NCBI RefSeq assembly: GCF_018333215.1
Contig: NZ_BORO01000005.1
Span: 123,760 to 187,759, forward strand
DNA length: 64,000 nucleotides
Direction: 5' to 3'
From: Oceanobacillus sp. J11TS1
GTDB lineage: Bacteria; Bacillota; Bacilli; Bacillales; Amphibacillaceae
Of this stretch, positions 35,093 through 43,786 are shown piece by piece; position 1 is the first letter of the stretch, and the number at the start of each line of letters is the position of its first letter. Made by a program: the position numbers and the translations under genes. The notes under the pieces were generated by a model. That model did not search any database and was not told where the DNA came from. It saw only the letters and a list, made by a program, of their open reading frames with translations.

Positions 35093-35809
35093 ATGCAGAT
35101 ATATTGGACTAAAATAAATCAAATTATTGAAGAAACGCCGGAGGTTAAAACGTACCTGCTCGATTGTCCGGAAAACTATACATGGGAAGAAGGTTCTCAC
35201 ATCCACCTCGCACTGGAAGGGTTTAATGCCGGGGATAAACCCAATCGCAGCCTGATTCGGCATATGTCGATCTCCACGTTGCCGCATGAAAATTTAATCG
35301 GCATCACAACACGCATCAAAGAGCAGTGCTCTGAGTTTAAAACCATTTTAAGAAATCTTGAAGTCGGCAATGAAGTTGCGATATTTAAAACGCATACGAA
35401 TGTACCGCTTAAAAGAGAAGATAAAAATGTTTACCTGCTATCATCAGGTGTAGGCCTGGCAACTTTCAGACCGCTTGTACTTGATTATTTCGAACGTGCT
35501 GATAATGTCAATCAAATTCATTCCTTGAACATCGATTCATCAAAAGATTTTTTATTCCCTAATATTTTTGAATCTGCACCTGACAAAAAATTCACATCAC
35601 AGTTCGTTGATAACCGCAAAGATTATTATGAAGAAGTGAAAAATCTTGCTGCAGACAAGGATGGAATCTTCTATGTTGTCGGCAGTGACGAATTTCTTAT
35701 GCAAAACATTGAAGTACTGCGTGACCAGGGCATCAAGCCAGAACAGATTATGCTCGATAAACACGAACAACAACTGTCTAAGTTTTTATCATATGACATG
35801 TCTATTTAA
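35093..35809 (+). CDS. ferredoxin-NADP reductase-like flavoprotein, iron-regulated
   Basis: A 238-residue flavoreductase. The FAD-binding barrel has RSLIRHMSISTLP, close to the family RxYS-type motif, and the NAD-binding half has VYLLSSGVGLATFRPLV and FYVVGSDEFL. There is no iron-sulfur domain. With a Fur-like box upstream, a role in releasing iron from siderophores or heme-derived iron is likely, though not proven. AAGGAGCATATATA precedes the ATG. Codon third positions look richer in G/C than neighbours, which may mean transfer. Monocistronic. Confidence 0.8.
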   Translation: MQIYWTKINQIIEETPEVKTYLLDCPENYTWEEGSHIHLALEGFNAGDKPNRSLIRHMSISTLPHENLIGITTRIKEQCSEFKTILRNLEVGNEVAIFKTHTNVPLKREDKNVYLLSSGVGLATFRPLVLDYFERADNVNQIHSLNIDSSKDFLFPNIFESAPDKKFTSQFVDNRKDYYEEVKNLAADKDGIFYVVGSDEFLMQNIEVLRDQGIKPEQIMLDKHEQQLSKFLSYDMSI

Positions 35810-35914
35810 GTAGGATAAAATATTTCCTTATTAAATACAAACCATTAATGGCGCTTTTAATGATTAACTTTTAATATAGATAACCTTGATAATAAAAAGG
35901 GGCCTCCCTAACAT

Positions 35915-35961
35915 ACAAAAAGGGCTGATAAACTCGAATAGAATCTATCAGCCCTTTTTGT
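35915..35961. terminator. bidirectional terminator after the flavoreductase
   Basis: ACAAAAAGGGCTGATA and TATCAGCCCTTTTTGT are perfect 16-bp arms around 15 bp. Confidence 0.9.
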
Positions 35962-36109
35962 AAGCTTATATTTTGGCTGGAATCACACATTGGATAAGGT
36001 AATGAACTAACAAATTATACAATTTTAAAATTCTTATATAGAATTTCGTATTTAAAAAAAGAGCAATTATGAAATTGGCTTCAGCAAGCGGGAACCAATT
36101 ATTTTCTCT

Positions 36110-36360
36110 ATGTTTTCTCTCCCCGAAGAATCTGATGTCCGCGCATTTTCTATGAACTTTTTATGGAGAGCAGCAGCAGCCGTATTAATTAGTCCTGTAC
36201 ATGATTGTCACCTGTTTCATTTACCAGCTGGAGTTCTTCAGCCTGAAAGTCGAGCGCAGTTAATTGAAGAACCTGCTCAAAATCTTCTGTGCTATCCAGT
36301 CATTCGGCGTGAATCAGGTAATACTTCTTCTGGGGATGTGCAAGACATATAGTGTCAGAA
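36110..36360 (-). pseudogene. possible decayed coding sequence
   Basis: On the minus strand a 52-codon open stretch without a clear start (contains YYLIHAEWLDSTEDFEQVL and LTALDFQAEELQLVNETGD) ends in a stop and is followed by more broken frames. It looks protein-like and is not overlapped by a better gene. Family not recognised. Confidence 0.35.
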
Positions 36361-36415
36361 GAGCTTAGCGACCGGTTTGCTAAAATCTGTTCCTTCTTTA
36401 TTTTTACTATATACT

Positions 36416-37207
36416 CTATGAAAGCTGTTTATTTAGTTCTACAACCATTGCTCCCATTTTTGGTTTCATCGGCTGAAATACTTTTTTGACGCCATGCTTC
36501 TCCAATTCAGCTGCAGTGACCTTACCTATTGCTGCCGCTAAAACCCCTTGATTAAAGGCTTCCGTCAATTCATCCCTGTCATCCTTCATAAATAGGTTTC
36601 GCACTTGTGTTTTACTGGTAAAAACAACAACATCTACATTTTGAGATATAATTGTTTCTTTGAGTGTCGATAAAATCTGTTGATCGGGTTCTTTATAAGA
36701 ATATGGCTTAGATAGATAAACATCATACCCAAGTTGTTCCAGACTCCTTTTTAAATACACGTCATCCTCATTATATGTCTGCAAATAAATGTGTTTTTCC
36801 TCACCTTGTTTTGCAGGAGGTAATGATTCAAGCAAACTCTCCATTGTTCCATCTGCGGAAAGAATGCTTGGTGTTAGTTGATGCTGTTTCATCCACTTTG
36901 TCGTTTTGCTGCCGCGAATTGCGAGTGTGGAGCTTTTTAGCTTATCTATGAAGCTAGTATGGATATGGAGTTTCTGCGCAGATTGCTCTAACGTTTCTGC
37001 TCCTATTCCAGTAGTTAATATTACCAAGTCAAACGGATTTTCAACCAGCTTTATTACATCATGCTGACAATTCGAATCATTAAGCTGATATTCTCCTTGA
37101 ATTGGTAATTGAATTGTTTTTCCGCCATGTTTATTGATCAGCGCATCAATTGCTTTTGCCTGACGAGATGCAGCAACAGCTATTTTCTTTCCATTAAGTC
37201 CGCTCAT
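36416..37207 (-). CDS. hemD: uroporphyrinogen-III synthase (HEM4 family)
   Basis: A 263-residue two-domain HEM4 protein that cyclises hydroxymethylbilane. The N-terminal KKIAVAASRQAKAIDALINKHGG, DLVILTTGIGAETL and the C-terminal DVVVFTSKTQVRNLF, AAIGKVTAAELEKHGV are the family landmarks. It stands alone, away from the main hem operon, so it may be a second copy serving siroheme or nitrite reductase. The ATG at 37207 has an AGAAGGAGAAATAT site. Confidence 0.88.
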   Translation of the reverse strand: MSGLNGKKIAVAASRQAKAIDALINKHGGKTIQLPIQGEYQLNDSNCQHDVIKLVENPFDLVILTTGIGAETLEQSAQKLHIHTSFIDKLKSSTLAIRGSKTTKWMKQHQLTPSILSADGTMESLLESLPPAKQGEEKHIYLQTYNEDDVYLKRSLEQLGYDVYLSKPYSYKEPDQQILSTLKETIISQNVDVVVFTSKTQVRNLFMKDDRDELTEAFNQGVLAAAIGKVTAAELEKHGVKKVFQPMKPKMGAMVVELNKQLS

Positions 37208-37505
37208 ATATTTCTCCTTCTTCTATGATTTCTTGTACTCTTTCATTTATTATATTATAAATATTCCGGTGATTCAGCAAATACTCGAAAAACAATAACT
37301 TCCTGTTCAATTTTTAAAGTGAGTAAACTGCAGGAAATAGATTATTGTAGTCTGGCAGACCAACAGAAACAGCGCTTATCATTTTTAGTTAAGCATTCAA
37401 AAGCTGACGTACAGTCGTATCTTCCGTTTCCTTCATAGATTCCTCACTTCAATCATAGCTGTGATTTTTATAGTGAAAGGGTTTATTTATATGTAATATT
37501 TTATA
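37208..37505. other. intergenic region between hemD and ppc, no gene seen
   Basis: No supported ORF. It should contain the hemD promoter; no sure elements were found. Confidence 0.35.
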
Positions 37506-37551
37506 AAAAACCAGCTGGTTATATAAAATCTAAAATAACCAACTGGTTTTT
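37506..37551 (-). terminator. terminator of ppc
   Basis: AAAACCAGTTGGTTAT-type arms (one mismatch) around 12 bp, with a T run on the minus strand. Confidence 0.8.
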
Positions 37552-37569
37552 ACTCTCGTCCCTTCTCTA

Positions 37570-40320
37570 TCAACCTGTATTCATTAACCCTGCAGCTACT
37601 CCATTGATTGTCAGCAACACTTCTGTCACTAAGTCCTCAGGAGGATTTTCTGTTTCTCTTAATTTATGGATGAGATCCACTTGCAGGAAATTGAGCGGAT
37701 CGACGTATGGGTTACGAAGGTGAACAGATTCTTGTATATTCGGCGTGTTGCTAAGCAGCTCTTTATTCATAGAAATTTGCAATAACGCCTCTTTTGTCCG
37801 TTCATATTCATCCATGATGTCTTCATATATCTGCTTAGCCATTGCAGAATCTTCAACTAACTCCAAATACTCCTCAGCAGTTTTCATATCGGCTTTCATC
37901 AGAGCCATTTGTAAATTATTGATAATCGACTGGAAGAAAGGCCATTTTTTATACATCGTTTGTAAGATTTCCAAATGACTATCGTCTTCCTCGATAAAAG
38001 ATTGCAAGCCTGAGCCCGCCGCATACCAAGCTGGTAACATATATCTGGATTGTGTCCATGCAAATACCCAAGGAATAGCCCGCAAATCTTCAAATTGCTG
38101 GCTGTTCTTCCTGCTCATCGGCCGCGATCCAATATTTAGGGCACCTAATTCATTCAATGGAGTGGCCTGATGGAAAAATGTTAGAAAATCTGGATTACCA
38201 AACACAAGCGATTGATATTTTTTCAAAGATTTTTCTGAAATAGATTCCATTGCTTGTTCCCATTCTTTCTGACGCAATTCCATTTGATCAGGAGTATTTG
38301 AAACCTGAGCACATCTTGTAAATAAGACAGAAGCCGCTTGTTCCAAATTTCGATAAGCAATATCTTCGAGTAAGTATCTGGAAGAAAGCACTTCTCCCTG
38401 CTCCGTGATTTTCACTCCATCGCCTAACGTTTCCGCTGGTTGTGAGAGAATACTGGTGCTTAACGAACCGCCCCCACGACCCAGTGATCCACCACGACCA
38501 TGGAAAAACTTCAGATGAATATGGTATTGCTTTGCCATATTATGGATTTCCTCCTGAGCTTTAAACAATCTCCAATTTGCACTTAAGGTACCGCCGTCTT
38601 TGCTTCCATCCGAATAACCCAGCATAATTTCCTGATGTTCTCCGCGTGCTTCTAGTTGTTTACGATATATTTCCGTTTCAAATAATGTCTTCATAATATT
38701 CGGTCCTGCAATCAAATCATTGATGGTCTCCAGTAGAGGAGCGACATCAAGGTCACTTTCCACTGTTCCATCTGGATACAGCCGATAAATTCCGGTTTCT
38801 TTAGCGAGTACCAGAACTTCTAAAAGATCGCTCGGTGATTCTGCCATACTGATTAAGTAGACTTCAATAGCACGTTTGCCAAATTCCTCATGCGCTTTTT
38901 TAATCGTTCTAAAAACATTCAAAATCTTTTGCGTCTCTTCAGAATAGCCGCCATCAAAAAGCAACAGAGGTCTTGGGTCCTTCAGTACCTCGCATAATAA
39001 ATTCTGTTTATCTTCTTCGGAAAGAGCGGTATAGTCATCTGTAAGACGAGCTGATGTTAAAATCTCATGGATAGCTGTTTCATGCTCCCCACTATGATTT
39101 CGTATATCCAGTGTCGCTAAATGGAAACCGAATAGCTCAACTTGTCGAATAACCTTTCGAATGGCTTTCAGTTTTTTAGTTTTAGGCAAATGTGCCTCGG
39201 CACGGTCCTTGATTTCTTTAAGGTCGTTAACCAGCTCTTCAGCATCGCCATAACCATAAGAAGTTTTTCCGGTTTCACGCAGGCGTTTTAGGATAATGGC
39301 AAATTTTCGACGATAGATTTCGGACTTGCCATGCCATTTTTCTTTCTCTTCTAAATAAACATTTTCCTCGTTTTCCACTTTGTCAATAAATTGCTGATTG
39401 ATGGATATGCGCTCGCTTGATTGACTAAACCGTCTCATCAATTCGACGATAGACGCATCATATTTCTTCAAAATCAATTCCCGTTGCATTTCCAATGTCT
39501 TCCACGTAATCTCTGGCGTTACATTCGGGTTACCATCCCGGTCTCCCCCAATCCATGATCCGAAGTGGATAAAATTCGGTACGTGCCAGTCTTTACCTGG
39601 AATTTGATCTTGTAATTGGTTTTCCAACTCTTGAAAAATATCAGGCAACGTTTCAAATAACGTTTGGTCAAAATAATAGAGACCATTTTTCACTTCATCC
39701 AGTACTTCCGGTTTTCTTTGCCGAAGTTCATTGGTATGCCATAAAGCAGTAACCTCGTTAAATAGACTTTCTTCCACATCCGCCTTCTCGCTTTCAGTAG
39801 CCAGCGGACTGTCCAGTTTTCTTAAATGAGCCGAAATTCGTTTCTGTATTTCCAATACCGTTCGCTTTGTTGCTTCGGTTGGGTGTGCCGTCATGATCAG
39901 TTCGATAGATAATTCATGGAGAACTCCTTCAATCACTTCATTATTAATATTGTCCTCTTTTACTTTAGTGACTGCCCTTTCAATAGAAAAAGGCTGACTA
40001 CCTTGCTCTTCCAGTAAGTACTGACGTTTGCGTCTAATCCGGTGATTTTGCTCTGCCATATTAATTAAATGAAAATAAATAGAAAAAGCACGAATCACTT
40101 GCTGGCGTAATGGCGGTTCTAAGTTACTAATTTCCTCTTTTAAGGCATGATATGTATCGTTATCATATGTTTTACGGATACTTTTAGCCATTTCACGAAT
40201 TGATTCAACCTTATCAAATAATTCTTTGCCCCCATGCAGCTGCAAAACTTCCCCTAGTATATTTCCAAGCATGTTGACATCATTACGCAATAAGGCGTTT
40301 TTATCAGTTGTTTCTATCAC
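37570..40320 (-). CDS. ppc: phosphoenolpyruvate carboxylase
   Basis: Carboxylates PEP to oxaloacetate to refill the TCA cycle. The 916-residue protein has the two signatures: LIMTAHPTEATKRT with the catalytic His, and the glycine-rich LKFFHGRGGSLGRGGG. The C-terminus ends AAGLMNTG, the allosteric/active-site tail. Start is taken as GTG at 40320 after AGGGAGGAAGTAGT; the frame is open to 40341. Monocistronic with its own terminator. B. subtilis uses pyruvate carboxylase instead and lacks ppc. Confidence 0.96.
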   Translation of the reverse strand: MIETTDKNALLRNDVNMLGNILGEVLQLHGGKELFDKVESIREMAKSIRKTYDNDTYHALKEEISNLEPPLRQQVIRAFSIYFHLINMAEQNHRIRRKRQYLLEEQGSQPFSIERAVTKVKEDNINNEVIEGVLHELSIELIMTAHPTEATKRTVLEIQKRISAHLRKLDSPLATESEKADVEESLFNEVTALWHTNELRQRKPEVLDEVKNGLYYFDQTLFETLPDIFQELENQLQDQIPGKDWHVPNFIHFGSWIGGDRDGNPNVTPEITWKTLEMQRELILKKYDASIVELMRRFSQSSERISINQQFIDKVENEENVYLEEKEKWHGKSEIYRRKFAIILKRLRETGKTSYGYGDAEELVNDLKEIKDRAEAHLPKTKKLKAIRKVIRQVELFGFHLATLDIRNHSGEHETAIHEILTSARLTDDYTALSEEDKQNLLCEVLKDPRPLLLFDGGYSEETQKILNVFRTIKKAHEEFGKRAIEVYLISMAESPSDLLEVLVLAKETGIYRLYPDGTVESDLDVAPLLETINDLIAGPNIMKTLFETEIYRKQLEARGEHQEIMLGYSDGSKDGGTLSANWRLFKAQEEIHNMAKQYHIHLKFFHGRGGSLGRGGGSLSTSILSQPAETLGDGVKITEQGEVLSSRYLLEDIAYRNLEQAASVLFTRCAQVSNTPDQMELRQKEWEQAMESISEKSLKKYQSLVFGNPDFLTFFHQATPLNELGALNIGSRPMSRKNSQQFEDLRAIPWVFAWTQSRYMLPAWYAAGSGLQSFIEEDDSHLEILQTMYKKWPFFQSIINNLQMALMKADMKTAEEYLELVEDSAMAKQIYEDIMDEYERTKEALLQISMNKELLSNTPNIQESVHLRNPYVDPLNFLQVDLIHKLRETENPPEDLVTEVLLTINGVAAGLMNTG

Positions 40321-40476
40321 ACTACTTCCTCCCTTTTTCACTTAACACAGGTCCATCATATCATTTTTTGTAAAACGATAATAAATCTTATCTCCTTTAT
40401 TTCCCTCTTCATAAGAATATGAAACATGATTAGGGTAAACCTTGAAGATCCTAAATGGTCCTGAATCGCTTTCTAC

Positions 40477-40716
40477 TCACATTAAATTCGATTTACATTC
40501 AAAAAATATATAAATATTATAAATGCAATAAGGACGAGAATTACTATCTGCAATAAAATGTTTGATAAATAATTGCAGATAGTTGTAATTTTTCTTTTTT
40601 TTTGCATATTCAAGAATTTCATCTATTATTGGACGAATGTCAAAATCATTTGTGTTCTTCAAATGCTTTCCATCTTGCTCTTTATCCAACTGTATATGAA
40701 ATTCATAAACCTCCAA
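40477..40716 (-). CDS. unknown 79-residue protein, possibly SOS-controlled
   Basis: A hydrophilic 79-codon frame starting with TTG at 40716 (AAAGGA site), with the charged helix FDIRPIIDEILEYAKKKKNY in its middle. No family recognised. Its interest comes from the promoter about 100 bp upstream, TATAAT at 40816-40821 (minus), which overlaps a GAAC-N4-GTTC box. A short alternative frame from ATG with a GGAGG site overlaps its start. Confidence 0.4.
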   Translation of the reverse strand: MEVYEFHIQLDKEQDGKHLKNTNDFDIRPIIDEILEYAKKKKNYNYLQLFIKHFIADSNSRPYCIYNIYIFFECKSNLM

Positions 40717-40815
40717 AATCCTTTGTGATGAATTATTTCATAAATAGCCTAAAATCATCTACAAAACGAACAGGATACTTTTTTTATTTCACAAAAGAAA
40801 TCTATATACGCATAA

Positions 40816-40843
40816 ATTATACATCGGAACAGAACAAACGTTC
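40816..40843 (-). promoter_or_regulatory. LexA-type SOS box with promoter
   Basis: GAAC-AAAC-GTTC at 40832-40843 fits the Gram-positive LexA pattern GAAC-RNRY-GTTY. On the minus strand it lies across the -35/spacer of a TATAAT -10 at 40816-40821. Confidence 0.55.
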
Positions 40844-41114
40844 CGCTCCCGTGAAAAACGCACTTTTATAAGCAATAGTTCCCTTATATTATATAACAAA
40901 TTTAGTTTAATAAGATCATAGTATTGGTTTTGAACCTTTATTAGTAATATATTTCCGAAAGATATTCTAATATATTAGCAGATATTTGTTCCTTCTATAC
41001 TTCTATCGCCAATGTTTACAGTTGTCTGATCCATTATAGGTGGTTGCACCATATATAAGTGCCCTTTATATATTCTTCATCATGTTAGCTACATCCATCT
41101 AACATCCATAAAGT

Positions 41115-41144
41115 TTGACTATTTCATCTAACTTTTGCTATATT
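41115..41144 (+). promoter_or_regulatory. promoter of the satD-DUF3307 pair
   Basis: TTGACT (41115-41120), 18 bp, TATATT (41139-41144). A perfect palindrome GATTATATAATC follows at 41146-41157, and CATCTAAC occurs twice just upstream. Confidence 0.55.
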
Positions 41145-41198
41145 CGATTATATAATCAAACTTCTCTGGACTTTGAATAAGGAAGGTGTTGTTTATAC

Positions 41199-41972
41199 AT
41201 GTTAAAGGAAGTTTCCGTTTTCATTATGGATGTAAGTAATTCGTCAAAAGAAGATATCGGAAATGAATTAAGTGAATATCTGCAGCAATTAGCAATAGAT
41301 ATTGGGAAGTGGACACAGCATACCGTTGTTGCAAAGGTTAGTCACCGTGCTGGTGATGAATTGGCTGTCGTATGCAGCGGCTATGCATCGGCATATACAC
41401 TTGCTTTCTATATAAGCCGTATTTGGAAGTTCATCGATCATAAACCTTATTTCGGTCTATCATTTGGTGATATTCAAGCGGATTTAAGTACAATCAACAT
41501 AGAAACTTGGATTCACCCATTGATGAAACAAGCAAGAAATGCTAATGATTATCTAAAAAAACAACAAAACCGAATACAGTTTCGCTTTGCAATACCTCGT
41601 TTATCAGGCAATGAAGGTTTTACCGCTTTTAGCAGGCAGTTTGAAACCTTATTAAATACGAGTTTGACTCTAAAGCAAGAACAAATGAACGAACAAACTG
41701 GAATACAATCTCTCGTCTGTTCTTTGTATTTTATGCTCGGTCAGCAGAATAAAGTAAGCCAATATCTTGAAAGAACAACAGCTACAATATCCCATCATAT
41801 AAAACAGGGTAAAACGCATGTTATCTTAAATACTTTTTATGATATCGTTAAAGTGCTGGATTCATTAGACGCGCAAAATAAATATCGCCTAATAGATCAG
41901 TTGCAAACAAACATTCGGCAACATGTAATAAGACATCTGAACGATTATTTTCCAAAAGAAAGGAGATTGTAA
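41199..41972 (+). CDS. SatD-like protein
   Basis: A 257-residue predicted cytoplasmic protein. The N-terminus (VFIMDVSNSSKEDIGNELSE) and AGDELAVVCSG resemble SatD-type proteins, in which a nucleotidyl-cyclase-like alpha/beta half is followed by a helical half with a helix-turn-helix-like segment. The stop codon abuts the next start, so the two genes are co-translated. SatD and DUF3307 pairs recur in Firmicutes; streptococcal Sat genes have been linked to acid tolerance, but the biochemical function is unknown. Confidence 0.7.
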   Translation: MLKEVSVFIMDVSNSSKEDIGNELSEYLQQLAIDIGKWTQHTVVAKVSHRAGDELAVVCSGYASAYTLAFYISRIWKFIDHKPYFGLSFGDIQADLSTINIETWIHPLMKQARNANDYLKKQQNRIQFRFAIPRLSGNEGFTAFSRQFETLLNTSLTLKQEQMNEQTGIQSLVCSLYFMLGQQNKVSQYLERTTATISHHIKQGKTHVILNTFYDIVKVLDSLDAQNKYRLIDQLQTNIRQHVIRHLNDYFPKERRL

Positions 41973-42845
41973 ATGACTGTACTACCGCTCCTTCTCGCGC
42001 ATTTAATCGCTGACTTCTGGCTGCAGACAGATCAAATGGTGAAAAACAAAAGAAAATATTTGAAAAAACATATCTTTCATCATTTGCTTACAACAGGGAT
42101 CGCACTTGCTGCTATATTGGGGTATCAACAAGCTTTTAAAAATATAACCTACCATTTTATTATGCCTTTAGCTTTTATTATAGTTACGCACATTTTGATT
42201 GATTTATTAAAGATAAAATTAATAGACTCCATTTCAAAAAGCCCAACCGATGATATGAAAAGACTCGGATTCTTTTTATTAGATCAACTATTACATATCA
42301 TTATGATACTCGTAACCTGTACTCTATTCTTTCAAATGAAAGTCGTAGAAATGCCGTCAAATTTTCTAGGTTGGGGCGGGGCAAATAGTTTAAGTCCGTT
42401 CAACACGGCCATATTTATTGTCGTTATTTATATTTTAGCAACAAGCGTTAGCGGTCATATCGTAAAGTTTATCGTTGGTTCCTTGCCATCAGAACTAGCA
42501 AACTTTGAAGGTAAACTCACTTTGAAAAACCAAATGAGCAATGGAATGGAAAATAATAAACCTAAAGCAGATACCAGTTTTATGGAGGAATATCATTATT
42601 TCACATATTCTTCCCCGCTTCGTTCCCGCGGAAAACTCATCGGCTACATTGAACGGTTGCTTGTTATTATCTTAACTGTGATTGGCTCCTACCCGTCTAT
42701 TGCTTTTATTATTGCTGCCAAGTCTATTGCAAGGTTTAAACAGTTAGATGATAGAAACTGGGCGGAATATTTCTTATTAGGTACATTATCTTCCGTTTTT
42801 TTAGGAGTAGTTCTCGGTCTTATTGCGCAATGGGTCCTTATGTAA
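41973..42845 (+). CDS. DUF3307 integral membrane protein
   Basis: A 290-residue membrane protein with about seven helices. The DUF3307 landmarks are HLIADFWLQTDQM at the N-terminus, HHLLTTGIAL, THILIDLLKIK and LLDQLLHI: four His/Asp-rich motifs on membrane helices, suggestive of metal binding. The C-terminal part has YIERLLVIIL and SIARF. It starts directly after the satD stop. Function unknown. Confidence 0.85.
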   Translation: MTVLPLLLAHLIADFWLQTDQMVKNKRKYLKKHIFHHLLTTGIALAAILGYQQAFKNITYHFIMPLAFIIVTHILIDLLKIKLIDSISKSPTDDMKRLGFFLLDQLLHIIMILVTCTLFFQMKVVEMPSNFLGWGGANSLSPFNTAIFIVVIYILATSVSGHIVKFIVGSLPSELANFEGKLTLKNQMSNGMENNKPKADTSFMEEYHYFTYSSPLRSRGKLIGYIERLLVIILTVIGSYPSIAFIIAAKSIARFKQLDDRNWAEYFLLGTLSSVFLGVVLGLIAQWVLM

Positions 42846-43786
42846 AACAAGAAATCAATAACAGAAACGGGGCCCTGTGTTCCTATAGCCTTGTGACAGG
42901 CTAAATAAATAGATTGTTTCTAGCATTAAATTATGGTAGATTTAAAACAATTGGTCAGTAATTTTGAGAAGGTAAGTGAGATATCCAATCCTTTAGTTAT
43001 TTACCTTAATAAAAGAAAGAGCCTATGCTTCAATTGGATGGTGCAGAGGAGAAGCAGGAGTATCTATTACAGTTCTACCGCTCTTCATTCACTGTATTCG
43101 ACGAGCTGGAAAAGGAATGACTGGAGAATGGCAAGAATGAAAAAAAGCGTACCTCTACTACCGAATTTGCTGTCTAGAATTAGAACCATTTTGTTATCAA
43201 CAATTACAATCATCCCCTGTCAAATGTTCCGATAAATTTTTTAGCCATGAAAACTTCAATAAGCCCATCGCGGAATCAGCTTTAACTTCACAAGATAGTG
43301 TAGAAGGATTTTATTGTGAGAAAAATCTCTATTCTGATTGCAAATTAATTAGGTAGTTATGCGAAATTCGCTTCCTGCTTTCTAATTACGGTTGAAATTA
43401 CTTTAGGAAAGTTGAATGTATGACTCATATTCTGTTCTTTTATTTATTGTTTAAAAACAACGCCTGCTATGCTCCTTTGTGAAATTAGTCACGAATACCG
43501 CTTTATGCTTCTAGCAAAAAAATGTTGGATATCTCTTTTTTAGTTTCATAGGATTCAATATACGGTGCTACTACCGTTATATCGGAATAACGCCCTTCCT
43601 TATTCACATAATTGGGAATTTAAGGCATCACCTTGTTTTCTTAAAATTATGTCGATTCTGCATGGGCGATTTTTGCAGACATCTTTCTGCTTCACCTTTT
43701 TTATCCGATCCTGAGCCTAGCACGATCGGCTCCAATTTACTAGATTTTATTATTCATTTAACAAACAAGGAGGAATTTTATTAGAA
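42846..43786. other. decayed coding region between DUF3307 and gltS
   Basis: About 940 bp with no intact gene. Plus strand, 42933-43110: MVDLKQLVSNFEKVSEISNP, then after a frame change MLQLDGAEEKQEYLLQFYRS. Minus strand, 43520-43740: LEPIVLGSGSDKKGEAERC and, in another frame, NYVNKEGRYSDITVVAPYIE. Both read like protein but are broken by shifts and stops. Families not recognised. At least two dead genes are likely. Confidence 0.5.

Noticed and set aside
36110-36352. 80-codon plus-strand ORF
   Set aside because: The opposite strand gives the more protein-like reading, and no ribosome binding site precedes this one.
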